The translations under genes and the position numbers were made by a program. From Fidelibacterota bacterium (GTDB lineage: Bacteria; Fidelibacterota; UBA8477; JABMPR01): a stretch of 47,772 bases of DNA. The notes beneath the pieces were generated by a model that saw only the letters and a list, made by a program, of their open reading frames with translations, did no database searches and was not told the origin of the DNA. Numbering within the stretch: the first letter of the stretch is position 1; each line of letters starts with the position of its first letter. The stretch covers positions 1 through 47,772 of the forward strand of contig JABIFG010000245.1 in NCBI GenBank assembly GCA_018650795.1, written 5' to 3'. Positions 1 to 8,485 of the stretch are shown here, in pieces.

Positions 1-177
1 AATCTTCAAGGAAGACTTGTAAATACTATTGCTTCCGGACACAGAGAAAGTGGTAGTTATACTGCTACATGGAATGGTTTGGATGCTCAAGGGACTCCCG
101 TTGCGAGTGGTGTATATGTGTATACACTCAAAACAAACGGCGTTTCACTTTCAAAGCAGATGACATTTCTTAAATAG
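1..177 (+). CDS. C-terminal end of a secreted protein with FlgD-like/type IX-like sorting domain (partial)
   Basis: The reading frame is open from the first base and stops with TAG at 175-177. The 58 visible residues read like the end of a FlgD-Ig/Por-type C-terminal domain: a G-x-L-V strand, then Y-x-A-T-W-N-G, a D-x-x-G turn, and the A/P-S-G-V-Y-x-Y strand before a final K-Q-M-T-F-L-K. In FCB bacteria such domains terminate secreted or surface-exposed proteins. The main body lies upstream of the window, so its function is unknown. A strong terminator follows immediately. Confidence 0.75.
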   Translation, partial: NLQGRLVNTIASGHRESGSYTATWNGLDAQGTPVASGVYVYTLKTNGVSLSKQMTFLK

Positions 178-194
178 CATTCTGGCTTAAAGAG

Positions 195-226
195 GCCCCC
201 GTTTTCAAACGAAAACGGGGGCTTTT
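195..226 (+). terminator. Rho-independent terminator
   Basis: A perfect 12-bp stem (GCCCCCGTTTTC / GAAAACGGGGGC, 195-206 and 211-222) with an AAAC loop is followed by TTTTATTTTTT. It closes the partial gene at the window start and separates it from the TonB receptor at 274. Confidence 0.9.
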
Positions 227-273
227 ATTTTTTAATTATACCATTTATAATTTTCATTCAGTGAGATAATACT

Positions 274-3015
274 ATGAAGTTAAATAGCTTACTAATAACC
301 CTGTTATGTAGTTCTTTCTTATGGGCAGGTACGACCGGCAAGATTAAGGGAACCATTACTGACGCAGAGGGTGAACCGTTAATTGGTGCCAACATCATTA
401 TTGAAAACACAATGATGGGAGCTTCCTCCGACGGACAAGGAATTTATTATATCTTAAATGTTCCCCCCGGTGAATACACTCTCAAGGTAATGATGATAGG
501 CTATAGTACTTTGGCCATTGAAAAAGTATTAGTCATCACTGATCTTACCACCGATATCAATGCAAACTTGACTATGCAAGTTTTAGAATCTGATGAGGAA
601 GTAACTGTTATAGCTACCCGCTCCATGATTCAAAAAGATGCTACAGCCAGTGCGGCAGTCATCGGTGCAGATGTTATCGAAGATTCACCCATCGAATCTT
701 TTCAGGCAATCGTTCAAACAAAAACGGGTGTTACAGTTGATGCTGCAGGTGCTTTGCATTTCCGAGGTGGACGCGCAAGCGAAGTTGCCTATCTCATTGA
801 TGGAGTACCCAATATTAATCCCTTTCATCAGGGATTAGGTGTGGACATTGCCACCAATGCTATTCAAGAATTGTCGGTTATTACGGGTTCATTTGCTGCT
901 GAATATGGGCAAGCTATGTCAGGTGTTGTAAATATTGTGACAAAAGATCCCAGTCATAACTATACCGGATCGCTCTCGCTCATGGGCGGTGATATAATGT
1001 CAAACTATAATATTGATGACAATGATAAAATCAGGGCGGATGTTGAACCTTATAACCTTAACAATCTAACTGAGATCGAAGGATCCCTCTCCGGTCCAAT
1101 ACCAATCTTCAATGATATAAAATTCTTTACTTCTGTACGGCATTTTAATCGCGAGGGAACGCTCTTTGGCCTCACCAAGTATAATTCTCTTGAAGATCGT
1201 CGTATCGCTATGGAGCAGGGAGATTCCCTGGGACTTGTACAGGCAGAGGATGAACAGCAGGTCTTTTCCCTCAATCCCAATAAAAAAATTAATGCCCAGG
1301 GTAAGATTATCTATTACCTGAGTCGGGCACTGAAACTGCAATATACAGCCCTATATGAAGACAACGAGTGGAAAAGCTATTCGCACTCACGCAGGTTTAT
1401 TAGCGATGGTCACTATGAGAATCACAAAAACGCACTCAATCATATTTTGAAGCTAAATCACCAATTGAGTCAAAATACCTTTTATTCCATCGCTGCATCT
1501 AATACATCAAATCAATACCAATATTTTGCATATGACGATATCAATGACCCTCGCTATGTTTCGTCCGACTATTATCGACAAGATGACAACTACGAATTTT
1601 ATACAGGTGGCACAAACAACTCGACATATGATCGGGTAACTGTTACAAATCTGTTGCAGGGCCAGTTGACCACGCAAATCAATGCACAACACCAGGTCAA
1701 GATGGGTTTCGACGTTAAACAGCATGATTTTAAACTGGAACAGAAATCTATCGAAGTTGATTTAAGAGATGAACCATGGTATGATGTTAATGGAAATGGA
1801 TCATACGATGAAGATGAACCTTTCAATGACTTCAATGGGAATGGTATCTGGAATAATGCTACTGATATCAATGGTGACGGTATTCCAGGCAATGCCATCC
1901 TTCCTGAAGTAGATCTTTACGCCAATGAATTTCACAACAAACCCACTGAGTTTTCAGTATTTCTGCAAGATAAGATTGAACTAGAAGATTTGGCCTTGAA
2001 CATTGGTGTGCGCTATGATTATTACAACACAGACGGAAAAGTTGCTCTCGACTGGAATGATCCGCAACCAGATCAGGTTAAGGATGCTACTATTAAAACA
2101 CAGTTTAGTCCAAGGTTTTCATTGGCGTTTCCTATCACTGCAGAGGGAAAACTCTTCTTTTCGTACGGACACTTTTTCCAGATGCCAGCTTACAACTACC
2201 TGTTTCAAAACGCTGAATTTAAAGTGTTGAAGGGTGTTATTAAAACTGACATTGGTAATGCAGATTTAAAACCTCAAAAAACTATTAGTTACGAAGTTGG
2301 TGTGGAACAGGCATTGACGTCCCATTCTGCGGTATATTTAAAACTATTTTATCGAGATATGAGAAATCTACTCGGTCAAAAAGTATATGTCCTGCCAGGT
2401 GGCTCAGATTCCTATGCACTGTTTATCAATCGAGATTGGGGTAACGTAAAGGGTATCACTGCATCATTTGACCAACGCTTTTCAAATTTAATCTCCGGAG
2501 CCATTGATTACACTTATATGGTTGCAGCCGGAAATGCATCTGACCCAACTCAGGGTAGGAGTGACTACAGGTATACATCAGAACCACTAAGACAGGTTGT
2601 ACCTCTTGACTGGGATCAAACACATGCCTTCAGGTTTGTAATGAACATTGGAGAGCCAGGTGACTGGAGAATCAGTTCCATTGGTAAAATTGAAAGTGGT
2701 TACCCATATACTCCATCTGATGTGAACGCAACGGTTCAGGTCGCAGAGGAAAATTCAGCTCGCAAACCTACCCAGATGAATCTGGATATTAATGCATATA
2801 AGAATTTGAAACTGAGTGGCATTGACGTTCAACTTTTTGTAAAAGTCTATAATGTCTTCGATTATGACAATCAAAATTATGTGTGGGATAGTTCAGGTAG
2901 TGCTGATTATTCGCTCGGTCGATATGGCGATGAAGCAACTCCACAATGGATCAATAGACCGAATTGGTATTCTACACCAAGACGTGTTTATCTGGGTTTC
3001 AAGTACGAATTCTAG
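274..3015 (+). CDS. TonB-dependent outer-membrane receptor with CarboxypepD-regulatory-like domain
   Basis: A 913-residue protein with signal peptide (about residues 1-18), a CarboxypepD_reg-like beta-sandwich (about 20-105: G-x-I-K-G-T-I-T-D, then E-P-L-I-G-A-N-I), a plug domain (about 125-225, including H-F-R-G-G-R and E-Y-G-Q-A-M-S-G-V-V-N-I-V-T-K) and a beta-barrel ending in Y-L-G-F-K-Y-E-F with the terminal aromatic residue. The family imports or handles bulky ligands using TonB energy. An unusual stretch near residues 503-540 carries three D-x-N-G-N/D-G calcium-loop motifs, presumably in an extracellular loop. The gene is followed after 11 nt by a secreted protein and then a PorV-like protein, an arrangement seen in FCB genomes where receptor, secreted partner and PorV act together. 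Substrate is not predictable. No clear Shine-Dalgarno precedes the ATG. Confidence 0.9.
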   Translation: MKLNSLLITLLCSSFLWAGTTGKIKGTITDAEGEPLIGANIIIENTMMGASSDGQGIYYILNVPPGEYTLKVMMIGYSTLAIEKVLVITDLTTDINANLTMQVLESDEEVTVIATRSMIQKDATASAAVIGADVIEDSPIESFQAIVQTKTGVTVDAAGALHFRGGRASEVAYLIDGVPNINPFHQGLGVDIATNAIQELSVITGSFAAEYGQAMSGVVNIVTKDPSHNYTGSLSLMGGDIMSNYNIDDNDKIRADVEPYNLNNLTEIEGSLSGPIPIFNDIKFFTSVRHFNREGTLFGLTKYNSLEDRRIAMEQGDSLGLVQAEDEQQVFSLNPNKKINAQGKIIYYLSRALKLQYTALYEDNEWKSYSHSRRFISDGHYENHKNALNHILKLNHQLSQNTFYSIAASNTSNQYQYFAYDDINDPRYVSSDYYRQDDNYEFYTGGTNNSTYDRVTVTNLLQGQLTTQINAQHQVKMGFDVKQHDFKLEQKSIEVDLRDEPWYDVNGNGSYDEDEPFNDFNGNGIWNNATDINGDGIPGNAILPEVDLYANEFHNKPTEFSVFLQDKIELEDLALNIGVRYDYYNTDGKVALDWNDPQPDQVKDATIKTQFSPRFSLAFPITAEGKLFFSYGHFFQMPAYNYLFQNAEFKVLKGVIKTDIGNADLKPQKTISYEVGVEQALTSHSAVYLKLFYRDMRNLLGQKVYVLPGGSDSYALFINRDWGNVKGITASFDQRFSNLISGAIDYTYMVAAGNASDPTQGRSDYRYTSEPLRQVVPLDWDQTHAFRFVMNIGEPGDWRISSIGKIESGYPYTPSDVNATVQVAEENSARKPTQMNLDINAYKNLKLSGIDVQLFVKVYNVFDYDNQNYVWDSSGSADYSLGRYGDEATPQWINRPNWYSTPRRVYLGFKYEF

Positions 3016-3026
3016 GGAAGCAGATT

Positions 3027-6000
3027 ATGCAAACAATTAAAAATAGTAGCTGGTTGAAATTCTGTATTGTGCTTTTAATCTGCACAAATGTTTTGCTGGC
3101 ACAGTCAGTTGAAAGACCTGCAGGTCCAATGAAATATTGGTCAAAACAGGAGTTTGAAAATTATATCCAACAGATAGAGGCCAAACAGCTATCTAAACCT
3201 GGTGCTCATGCAGACAGAAAGTTTGGTATGCACGGTGGTAACGCTATCAGAACCCTATTTTACAACTATGGTTCAGTTGGTAGACCAAATACTGAACCAT
3301 CCCTTGAATGGCCTGCTTATTCTGGTCATGGCTATGCCTATGAATTTGGCGCCATGGTAGGTGCCGAAGTTATCGATATTGATGGTGATACCATCGTATT
3401 CTTCTCAGACGGTATGTTGGATGGTGGCGAAAGCAGTCCAGGTAGCGAAGTCAGGGGTTGGGAGCCCCTTCCTGGCTATGCTTATGAGGATGGTGAAGAT
3501 ATTGCGGTATCTAACAAATCTGAAACCTGGGGTGACCTTTTTCCAACAGATGAAGATGGCTTCTTGACCTGGCCAGGACAGTATGGAAACGATGTCATCG
3601 TGTCAGATTTTGAGAGCTATTACAAAATGGATGACAGGTATAACAATGAATATGAGTATTATCCGGTTCCATCTGATTCTTCTGTTCGTGGATTAGGTGT
3701 TGAAGTTACTGTACGTGGTTACCAGTACGCAGCAACTGTCGCTGAAGATATAATATTTTTTCAATATGAAGTTAAGAACGTATCAGAGAAGAATCTCGAT
3801 AAGGTTGTCGTCGGAATGATCGGTGATCCACACATTGGTGGTGGTGGCGATTTTGCTGATGATTACGCTGGATTTATCGATAACTCAGGTCATGATAGTT
3901 TCTCAGACCAGCAAGTTGAAGTTGGGGGAATGGTATATGCCTGGGATAAAGAAGGATCAGGAAATGACTACGGCATCTCTTGGGACGATTTAGGCTTTTT
4001 GGGATATAAATTTTTGGAAAGTCCTGGTATTGATGATGATGGTATCGACAATGACCTGGATGGCATGATCGATGAAAGCCAGTCTGATGGAATTGACAAT
4101 GATGGTGATTGGAATGCCACGGATGCCGAAGCTGCAGCAGACCTCGCTGAAGCGGAAAATTATTGGGATGCAAAAATGTGGAACGGTATCGATGATGACA
4201 ATGATGGTCGCATTGATGACTGGGGTGATCTGGATGCCAAATCTGATGATCTGAATGGAAATGGCGTACCTGACCCAGGTGAACCAGATTTCGACCTCGC
4301 AGATGGTGATGAAACCGATATGCTTGGATTAACAAGTTTTTGGGCACCCATCTATGGTCAAGAGGAGGCTCAACAGGATGAAAGAATGTGGGAAAGAATG
4401 GCCCCCGGAACATTCGCCACAGGTACTGACATCGCACAGGAAGCCGATAATATTTTTATCTTTGGCTCAGGATATTTTTCTTTAGATATCGGTGAAACTA
4501 AAAAGTTCTCTGTAGCTTTGATTATGGGTCAGGGCAAAGATGATCTGATTGGTAATGCACAGGTAGCTGACTGGATCTATAAGCTTAATTTTAAATTTAC
4601 TCAACCACCCGATAAACCAAACGTAGTCGCCGTACCGGGGAATAACAAAGTCACCCTTATCTGGGACGGAGTCTCTGAAACTTCTGTCGATGCCGTAAAT
4701 GGAGTTGATTTTGAGGGTTATAAGATATATCGCAGCCTTGTTAAAGGTGAATGGGGTGATGAGATTACCAATAATCAAGGGATTGGAGTCGGTTACATCC
4801 CCATAGCCCAGTTTGACTATGATAACGATTTTGAAGGACCACATACTGTTCCATCAGCTGAAGGATATCACTTTGATTTGGGAAGCAACTCTGGCCTATT
4901 CCGCTCATTTGTTGATTCTAATCTGGTTAATGGCTTGACCTATTATTACGCTGTCACGGCCTATGATCATGGGAGTATTACAGGAAATCTAGCGCCATTG
5001 GAATGCTCCAGATCATTCGGTGAACCGAATGTCGTCGCGGTCATTCCCAACGGTCCTGTGGCAGGTTATGATGCTGCAACTGTTGATGTGACACACTTTG
5101 AGGGTCTGGCAGATGCTACCTTTGAAGTAACCCTGCTTGATTACATGAGCTTAGACTCTACAGTGGTTTACGATGTTACGCTTGTTCCTGCAGGTGCGAG
5201 CATAAATATTCACGCCGAAGAAATCGACTCAAATAACGACACTACTGTTATTTGGGATGCGCTTTCAATGAATGAGCTGGATAAAGGGTGGAATCAAATA
5301 TTACCACTGGGACCGTACGAAATATCCATACTCGATCTTGATTTGTCTAGTCTGGATTCTCTGGAATGGGTGGATGACAATGACGGAGTTACCACGGGAC
5401 CGTTTGAGTATTCGTATGAGCTCAGCATGTTTGGTGGTACCACGTATCCTCGTGATATGGTGATTGAGTTTTTCGATGATTATGCAGATACATCAATCAT
5501 TTTTGGCCCACAACCTGTTCGATTTAAGATTACAAACGTGGATGACAACGAACAGATGGATGTCCTATTCGAAGACAATGATGGCGACAATGAGGTCAGT
5601 ATGGGTGATAAAATCACTCCAATCTGGTATTTAAATGGCACCATGACACCAGCTTGGGCAGTGGCTATTGATACTTTGTTATCTACACCTCCAGCAGGTT
5701 CTAAGCTGAAATTCTTCACATCGAAGACTTTCTGTTCACTTGGTTCAACCGATAGTTATAAGATCGAGTTTAAGAACCCTGATGTCATTCAGAGTATCCT
5801 TGAAGATGAGATGGATAAAATTAGTGTGGTTCCAAATCCATATGTCGCTGCATCAAGTTTTGAAGTCGCTCCACCGGCCGTATTTTCAATGGGACGAGGT
5901 GAAAGAAGGGTTGATTTTATTCATCTCCCACAAGTGTGTAGCATAAACATTTATACGATCGCTGGTGATCATGTAAAATTGCTAGAGCATAATGGATCAT

Positions 6001-6131
6001 TGTTTGACGGAACTAAATCCTGGAATCTCTTAAATTCTGAAGATCAGGATATCGCAGCTGGGTATTACATTTACCATGTTGAAACTCCAGATGGCTATGA
6101 ACACATTGGTAGACTGGCGGTGATAAAATGA
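3027..6131 (+). CDS. Large secreted protein with acidic Ca-binding repeats, FN3-like region and C-terminal sorting domain
   Basis: The ATG at 3027 is chosen because AGGGAAG lies just upstream and the product then starts with a proper signal peptide (M-Q-T-I-K-N-S-S-W-L-K-F..., cleavage near A-Q-S); a longer frame to 2964 would bury the signal. 1034 residues. The nucleotides 4024-4315 encode a very acidic block of G-I-D-D/N-D-x-D-G repeats resembling thrombospondin type 3/EF-hand-like calcium loops. A fibronectin III-like segment follows (4610-5000), and the C-terminus has the P-N-P-Y motif and a FlgD-like strand pattern ending in G-R-L-A-V-I-K. Likely exported to the cell surface, perhaps with the PorV-like protein whose gene overlaps it by 4 nt. 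No enzymatic motif was found; function unknown. Confidence 0.85.
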   Translation: MQTIKNSSWLKFCIVLLICTNVLLAQSVERPAGPMKYWSKQEFENYIQQIEAKQLSKPGAHADRKFGMHGGNAIRTLFYNYGSVGRPNTEPSLEWPAYSGHGYAYEFGAMVGAEVIDIDGDTIVFFSDGMLDGGESSPGSEVRGWEPLPGYAYEDGEDIAVSNKSETWGDLFPTDEDGFLTWPGQYGNDVIVSDFESYYKMDDRYNNEYEYYPVPSDSSVRGLGVEVTVRGYQYAATVAEDIIFFQYEVKNVSEKNLDKVVVGMIGDPHIGGGGDFADDYAGFIDNSGHDSFSDQQVEVGGMVYAWDKEGSGNDYGISWDDLGFLGYKFLESPGIDDDGIDNDLDGMIDESQSDGIDNDGDWNATDAEAAADLAEAENYWDAKMWNGIDDDNDGRIDDWGDLDAKSDDLNGNGVPDPGEPDFDLADGDETDMLGLTSFWAPIYGQEEAQQDERMWERMAPGTFATGTDIAQEADNIFIFGSGYFSLDIGETKKFSVALIMGQGKDDLIGNAQVADWIYKLNFKFTQPPDKPNVVAVPGNNKVTLIWDGVSETSVDAVNGVDFEGYKIYRSLVKGEWGDEITNNQGIGVGYIPIAQFDYDNDFEGPHTVPSAEGYHFDLGSNSGLFRSFVDSNLVNGLTYYYAVTAYDHGSITGNLAPLECSRSFGEPNVVAVIPNGPVAGYDAATVDVTHFEGLADATFEVTLLDYMSLDSTVVYDVTLVPAGASINIHAEEIDSNNDTTVIWDALSMNELDKGWNQILPLGPYEISILDLDLSSLDSLEWVDDNDGVTTGPFEYSYELSMFGGTTYPRDMVIEFFDDYADTSIIFGPQPVRFKITNVDDNEQMDVLFEDNDGDNEVSMGDKITPIWYLNGTMTPAWAVAIDTLLSTPPAGSKLKFFTSKTFCSLGSTDSYKIEFKNPDVIQSILEDEMDKISVVPNPYVAASSFEVAPPAVFSMGRGERRVDFIHLPQVCSINIYTIAGDHVKLLEHNGSLFDGTKSWNLLNSEDQDIAAGYYIYHVETPDGYEHIGRLAVIK

Positions 6132-7144
6132 GATATTCCAGACAAATTAGCGCTGTATTATTGCTATTAACTTTTTCACTCGTGAATGCTGAAACTATAA
6201 CAAAAGCAGGTACCACTTCAGGTCAATTCTTTAAGATAGGAATGAGTGCACGTGGTGCTGGTATGGGGGATGCGGCAACTGCCGTAGTCTCAGATGGTTC
6301 AGCAATCTTCTGGAATCCAGCAGGTTTGGCTTATGTAACTTCCGGTGAAGTATCTGTAAGCCATTTAAATTGGATAGCAGGGATAAAGAGTAGCAGCATG
6401 ACTCTTGCTTATCCCGTACCTAATCTGGGAACACTTGGTCTTTATGTTGTTTCTCTCTCCATACCACAGGATGAAGTAACAACGGTTTCACAACCTGAAG
6501 GTACAGGGGAGTATTTCGATGGAGGTGATTTCTCTGTAGGGATCGCTTACGCCAAGAATGTGACTGATCGATTTTCTTTCGGCGTGACTGGTAAATTCTT
6601 ACAGGAACGAATATGGACCATGACGGCTTCATCAATGGCTGTTGACGTAGGATCCATCTACCATTCCAGTTGGCGAAATTTCAGAATTGGATTTGTTCTA
6701 CGGAATTATGGAACTGCCATGAAGTTTTCTGGACGTGCAAATCTGGTCACCACAGACCCTGATCCGGTTATTGACGGTAATAATGAATTTATTCGTGCTG
6801 AACTTGAACTGGACGAATGGGATATTCCCATGCAATTGACCACGAGTTTTGCAGTGGATCTTTATTCGAGTCAGAAGGTCAAATCAGTGTTAGCCGTTGA
6901 TATGGTGCACCCCAATGATAATGTAGAATACTTCAATATTGGTATGGAGTTTTCCTTCATCGACATGGTATACCTAAGGGGTGGCATGCGGCATCTGGGC
7001 CAGGAAAATCCCGTGGGAACAAGTGCCTTCGGTGGTGGTCTGAGATTTCCATTTGGTCGAAATCAGCTGAGTCTGGACTATTCACTTACTGATTTTGGAC
7101 CGTTTAAGAATGTCAATCATTTGTCATTATCTTACGGTTTTTAA
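6128..7144 (+). CDS. PorV/PorQ-family outer-membrane protein (UPF0164-like)
   Basis: 338 residues with signal peptide ending at about residue 21. The N-terminal hallmark is clear: F-x-K-I-G-M-S-A-R-G-A-G-M-G-D-A-A-T-A, then S-A-I-F-W-N-P-A-G-L-A. These are characteristic of the PorV/PorQ beta-barrel family (FadL-like fold), which in type IX secretion receives secreted substrates at the outer membrane; many FCB genomes encode several copies beside secreted proteins. The start codon overlaps the stop of the preceding gene (ATGA), so the two are translationally coupled. Its neighbour with a sorting domain fits the role of a shuttle or anchor, but this copy need not be the core PorV. A terminator follows. 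Confidence 0.85.
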   Translation: MRYSRQISAVLLLLTFSLVNAETITKAGTTSGQFFKIGMSARGAGMGDAATAVVSDGSAIFWNPAGLAYVTSGEVSVSHLNWIAGIKSSSMTLAYPVPNLGTLGLYVVSLSIPQDEVTTVSQPEGTGEYFDGGDFSVGIAYAKNVTDRFSFGVTGKFLQERIWTMTASSMAVDVGSIYHSSWRNFRIGFVLRNYGTAMKFSGRANLVTTDPDPVIDGNNEFIRAELELDEWDIPMQLTTSFAVDLYSSQKVKSVLAVDMVHPNDNVEYFNIGMEFSFIDMVYLRGGMRHLGQENPVGTSAFGGGLRFPFGRNQLSLDYSLTDFGPFKNVNHLSLSYGF

Positions 7145-7175
7145 AATCTTCTTCTCTATTAAGTGAGAATACTTG

Positions 7176-7209
7176 CAAAAAGAGGCTGCCATATGGGAGC
7201 CTCTTTTTG
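7176..7209 (+). terminator. Rho-independent terminator
   Basis: A 12-bp stem (CAAAAAGAGGCT at 7176-7187 with AGCCTCTTTTTG at 7198-7209) and a 10-nt loop, with the T-run inside the right arm. It ends the receptor/secreted protein/PorV operon; being symmetric in A/T runs it could work in both directions. Confidence 0.85.
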
Positions 7210-7339
7210 TATACTCTCAGCATGAAAAATTATATTGTAAGGATTCAATAGTCCTGATTATAAGGACAATCATAATATTTGACCATTGATTGCGGAATAC
7301 TCTTATGCCAGGATGGCCGTGGGAAGGAAAATTGATAGT

Positions 7340-8485
7340 ATGTTCAAGATGATCTTAATTATGCTCCATACCCTGCTTGTTAGCACTACTATGGCTCTTC
7401 AAGTTAATCCATACATCACTCTGACAGACGCAGCCAGGGTCTGGGTTGTGCAAGATGGTCGTCCTCTATATTATTCTTCAAGCCAATCCATGTTCTCCCT
7501 GGATAACCAGCAAATAAAACCAATGCCTTACTATAGCTCTGAAGCAACTGTCACGCTTTCACCCAATGGTGAGTACCGTCTAATTTCTTTGTTGCAGGAT
7601 CTGGGTGAAATTAAAAATGGGCAGCGTTATTCAGATTATTTCATCCTCGATGATCAAAATGAATTGCTCTATGCAGTCAATCTTGGAACTGACTCGGATC
7701 TGAAACCCCCTGTTGCTGCTATTTCCGATGATGGCATTTTAGCCCTGGCTGACCCCGTCAAGGCCCTCATCTACTTCTATAAGGCTGGAAACCTGATCGC
7801 AGAGGGTCAGCTCTACGAAGATGAAGGGGATATGAGCATGGAGAGAAATATTCTCATGCAGTGGGTCGGAGAGCAGTGCTACATTTTATTAGAGCGTCCA
7901 GGCTTCAATGGGAGTCCCTCGGGAAACTCACTCTTCATTAGAATTAATGCTGATGGACGCGGACAAATGACTTCCTATTTGCCATTCACCCATCTCCAGG
8001 ACATGGTATTTCAGAATCAACGCTTCTTTGTTAGTGGATATGACTACAATGCGGTTGATCAGGAAATGAAACCGATGATTGTTGAATTGTCCGCCACAGG
8101 TAAGATCCTCTGGAATAATGAGAACTTTGGGCACGAGCTCCAACTATCAGCCAATGGAGCGTATCTGGCAGTATTGAGTAGCCATGAGTTTATCCAACTC
8201 TTTGACCTGGGTTCTAAACGTGTCCAAAAGATCAAATTTGACCACGACAATAAGGTTTGTTTAGGTCTATCAGTCAATAACGAGGGTGAAATTGCAGTCA
8301 TACGCGTTGCGGCTGATTTCTTTGCAAAACGGAAAACCCACTTCACCCAGGTCTTTTTTCCCCAGACACAAAGGAATATTGATATTCAAATAGATCCACG
8401 CTTTCCCAAGTTGTTTCAACTGCATACAGATGGGGATCGATTTTTCATTGGTACCAATTATGAATGGCTAGAAATACGCCAGTAA
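7340..8485 (+). CDS. Secreted protein of unknown function, propeller-like
   Basis: The ATG at 7340 is preferred over a TTG at 7286 because GGAAGG lies 12 nt upstream and the product then begins with a signal peptide (M-F-K-M-I-L-I-M-L-H-T-L-L-V...). 381 residues. The sequence alternates short beta strands of the sort seen in WD40/YVTN-like propellers (for example L-S-P-N-G-E-Y-R-L-I-S-L, I-S-D-D-G-I-L-A-L-A, L-S-A-N-G-A-Y-L-A-V-L, V-N-N-E-G-E-I-A-V-I). I do not recognise a family. The stop codon overlaps the start of the M23-domain gene (TAATG), and a protein of similar length and architecture lies on the other side of that gene, suggesting one functional unit. Exported, probably surface or periplasmic. 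Confidence 0.7.
   Translation: MFKMILIMLHTLLVSTTMALQVNPYITLTDAARVWVVQDGRPLYYSSSQSMFSLDNQQIKPMPYYSSEATVTLSPNGEYRLISLLQDLGEIKNGQRYSDYFILDDQNELLYAVNLGTDSDLKPPVAAISDDGILALADPVKALIYFYKAGNLIAEGQLYEDEGDMSMERNILMQWVGEQCYILLERPGFNGSPSGNSLFIRINADGRGQMTSYLPFTHLQDMVFQNQRFFVSGYDYNAVDQEMKPMIVELSATGKILWNNENFGHELQLSANGAYLAVLSSHEFIQLFDLGSKRVQKIKFDHDNKVCLGLSVNNEGEIAVIRVAADFFAKRKTHFTQVFFPQTQRNIDIQIDPRFPKLFQLHTDGDRFFIGTNYEWLEIRQ

Noticed and set aside
3874..4437. 187-codon open frame on the minus strand
   Set aside because: It is antisense to the acidic D-rich repeats; its His/Pro/Arg-rich translation is simply the mirror of GAT/GGT-rich codons.
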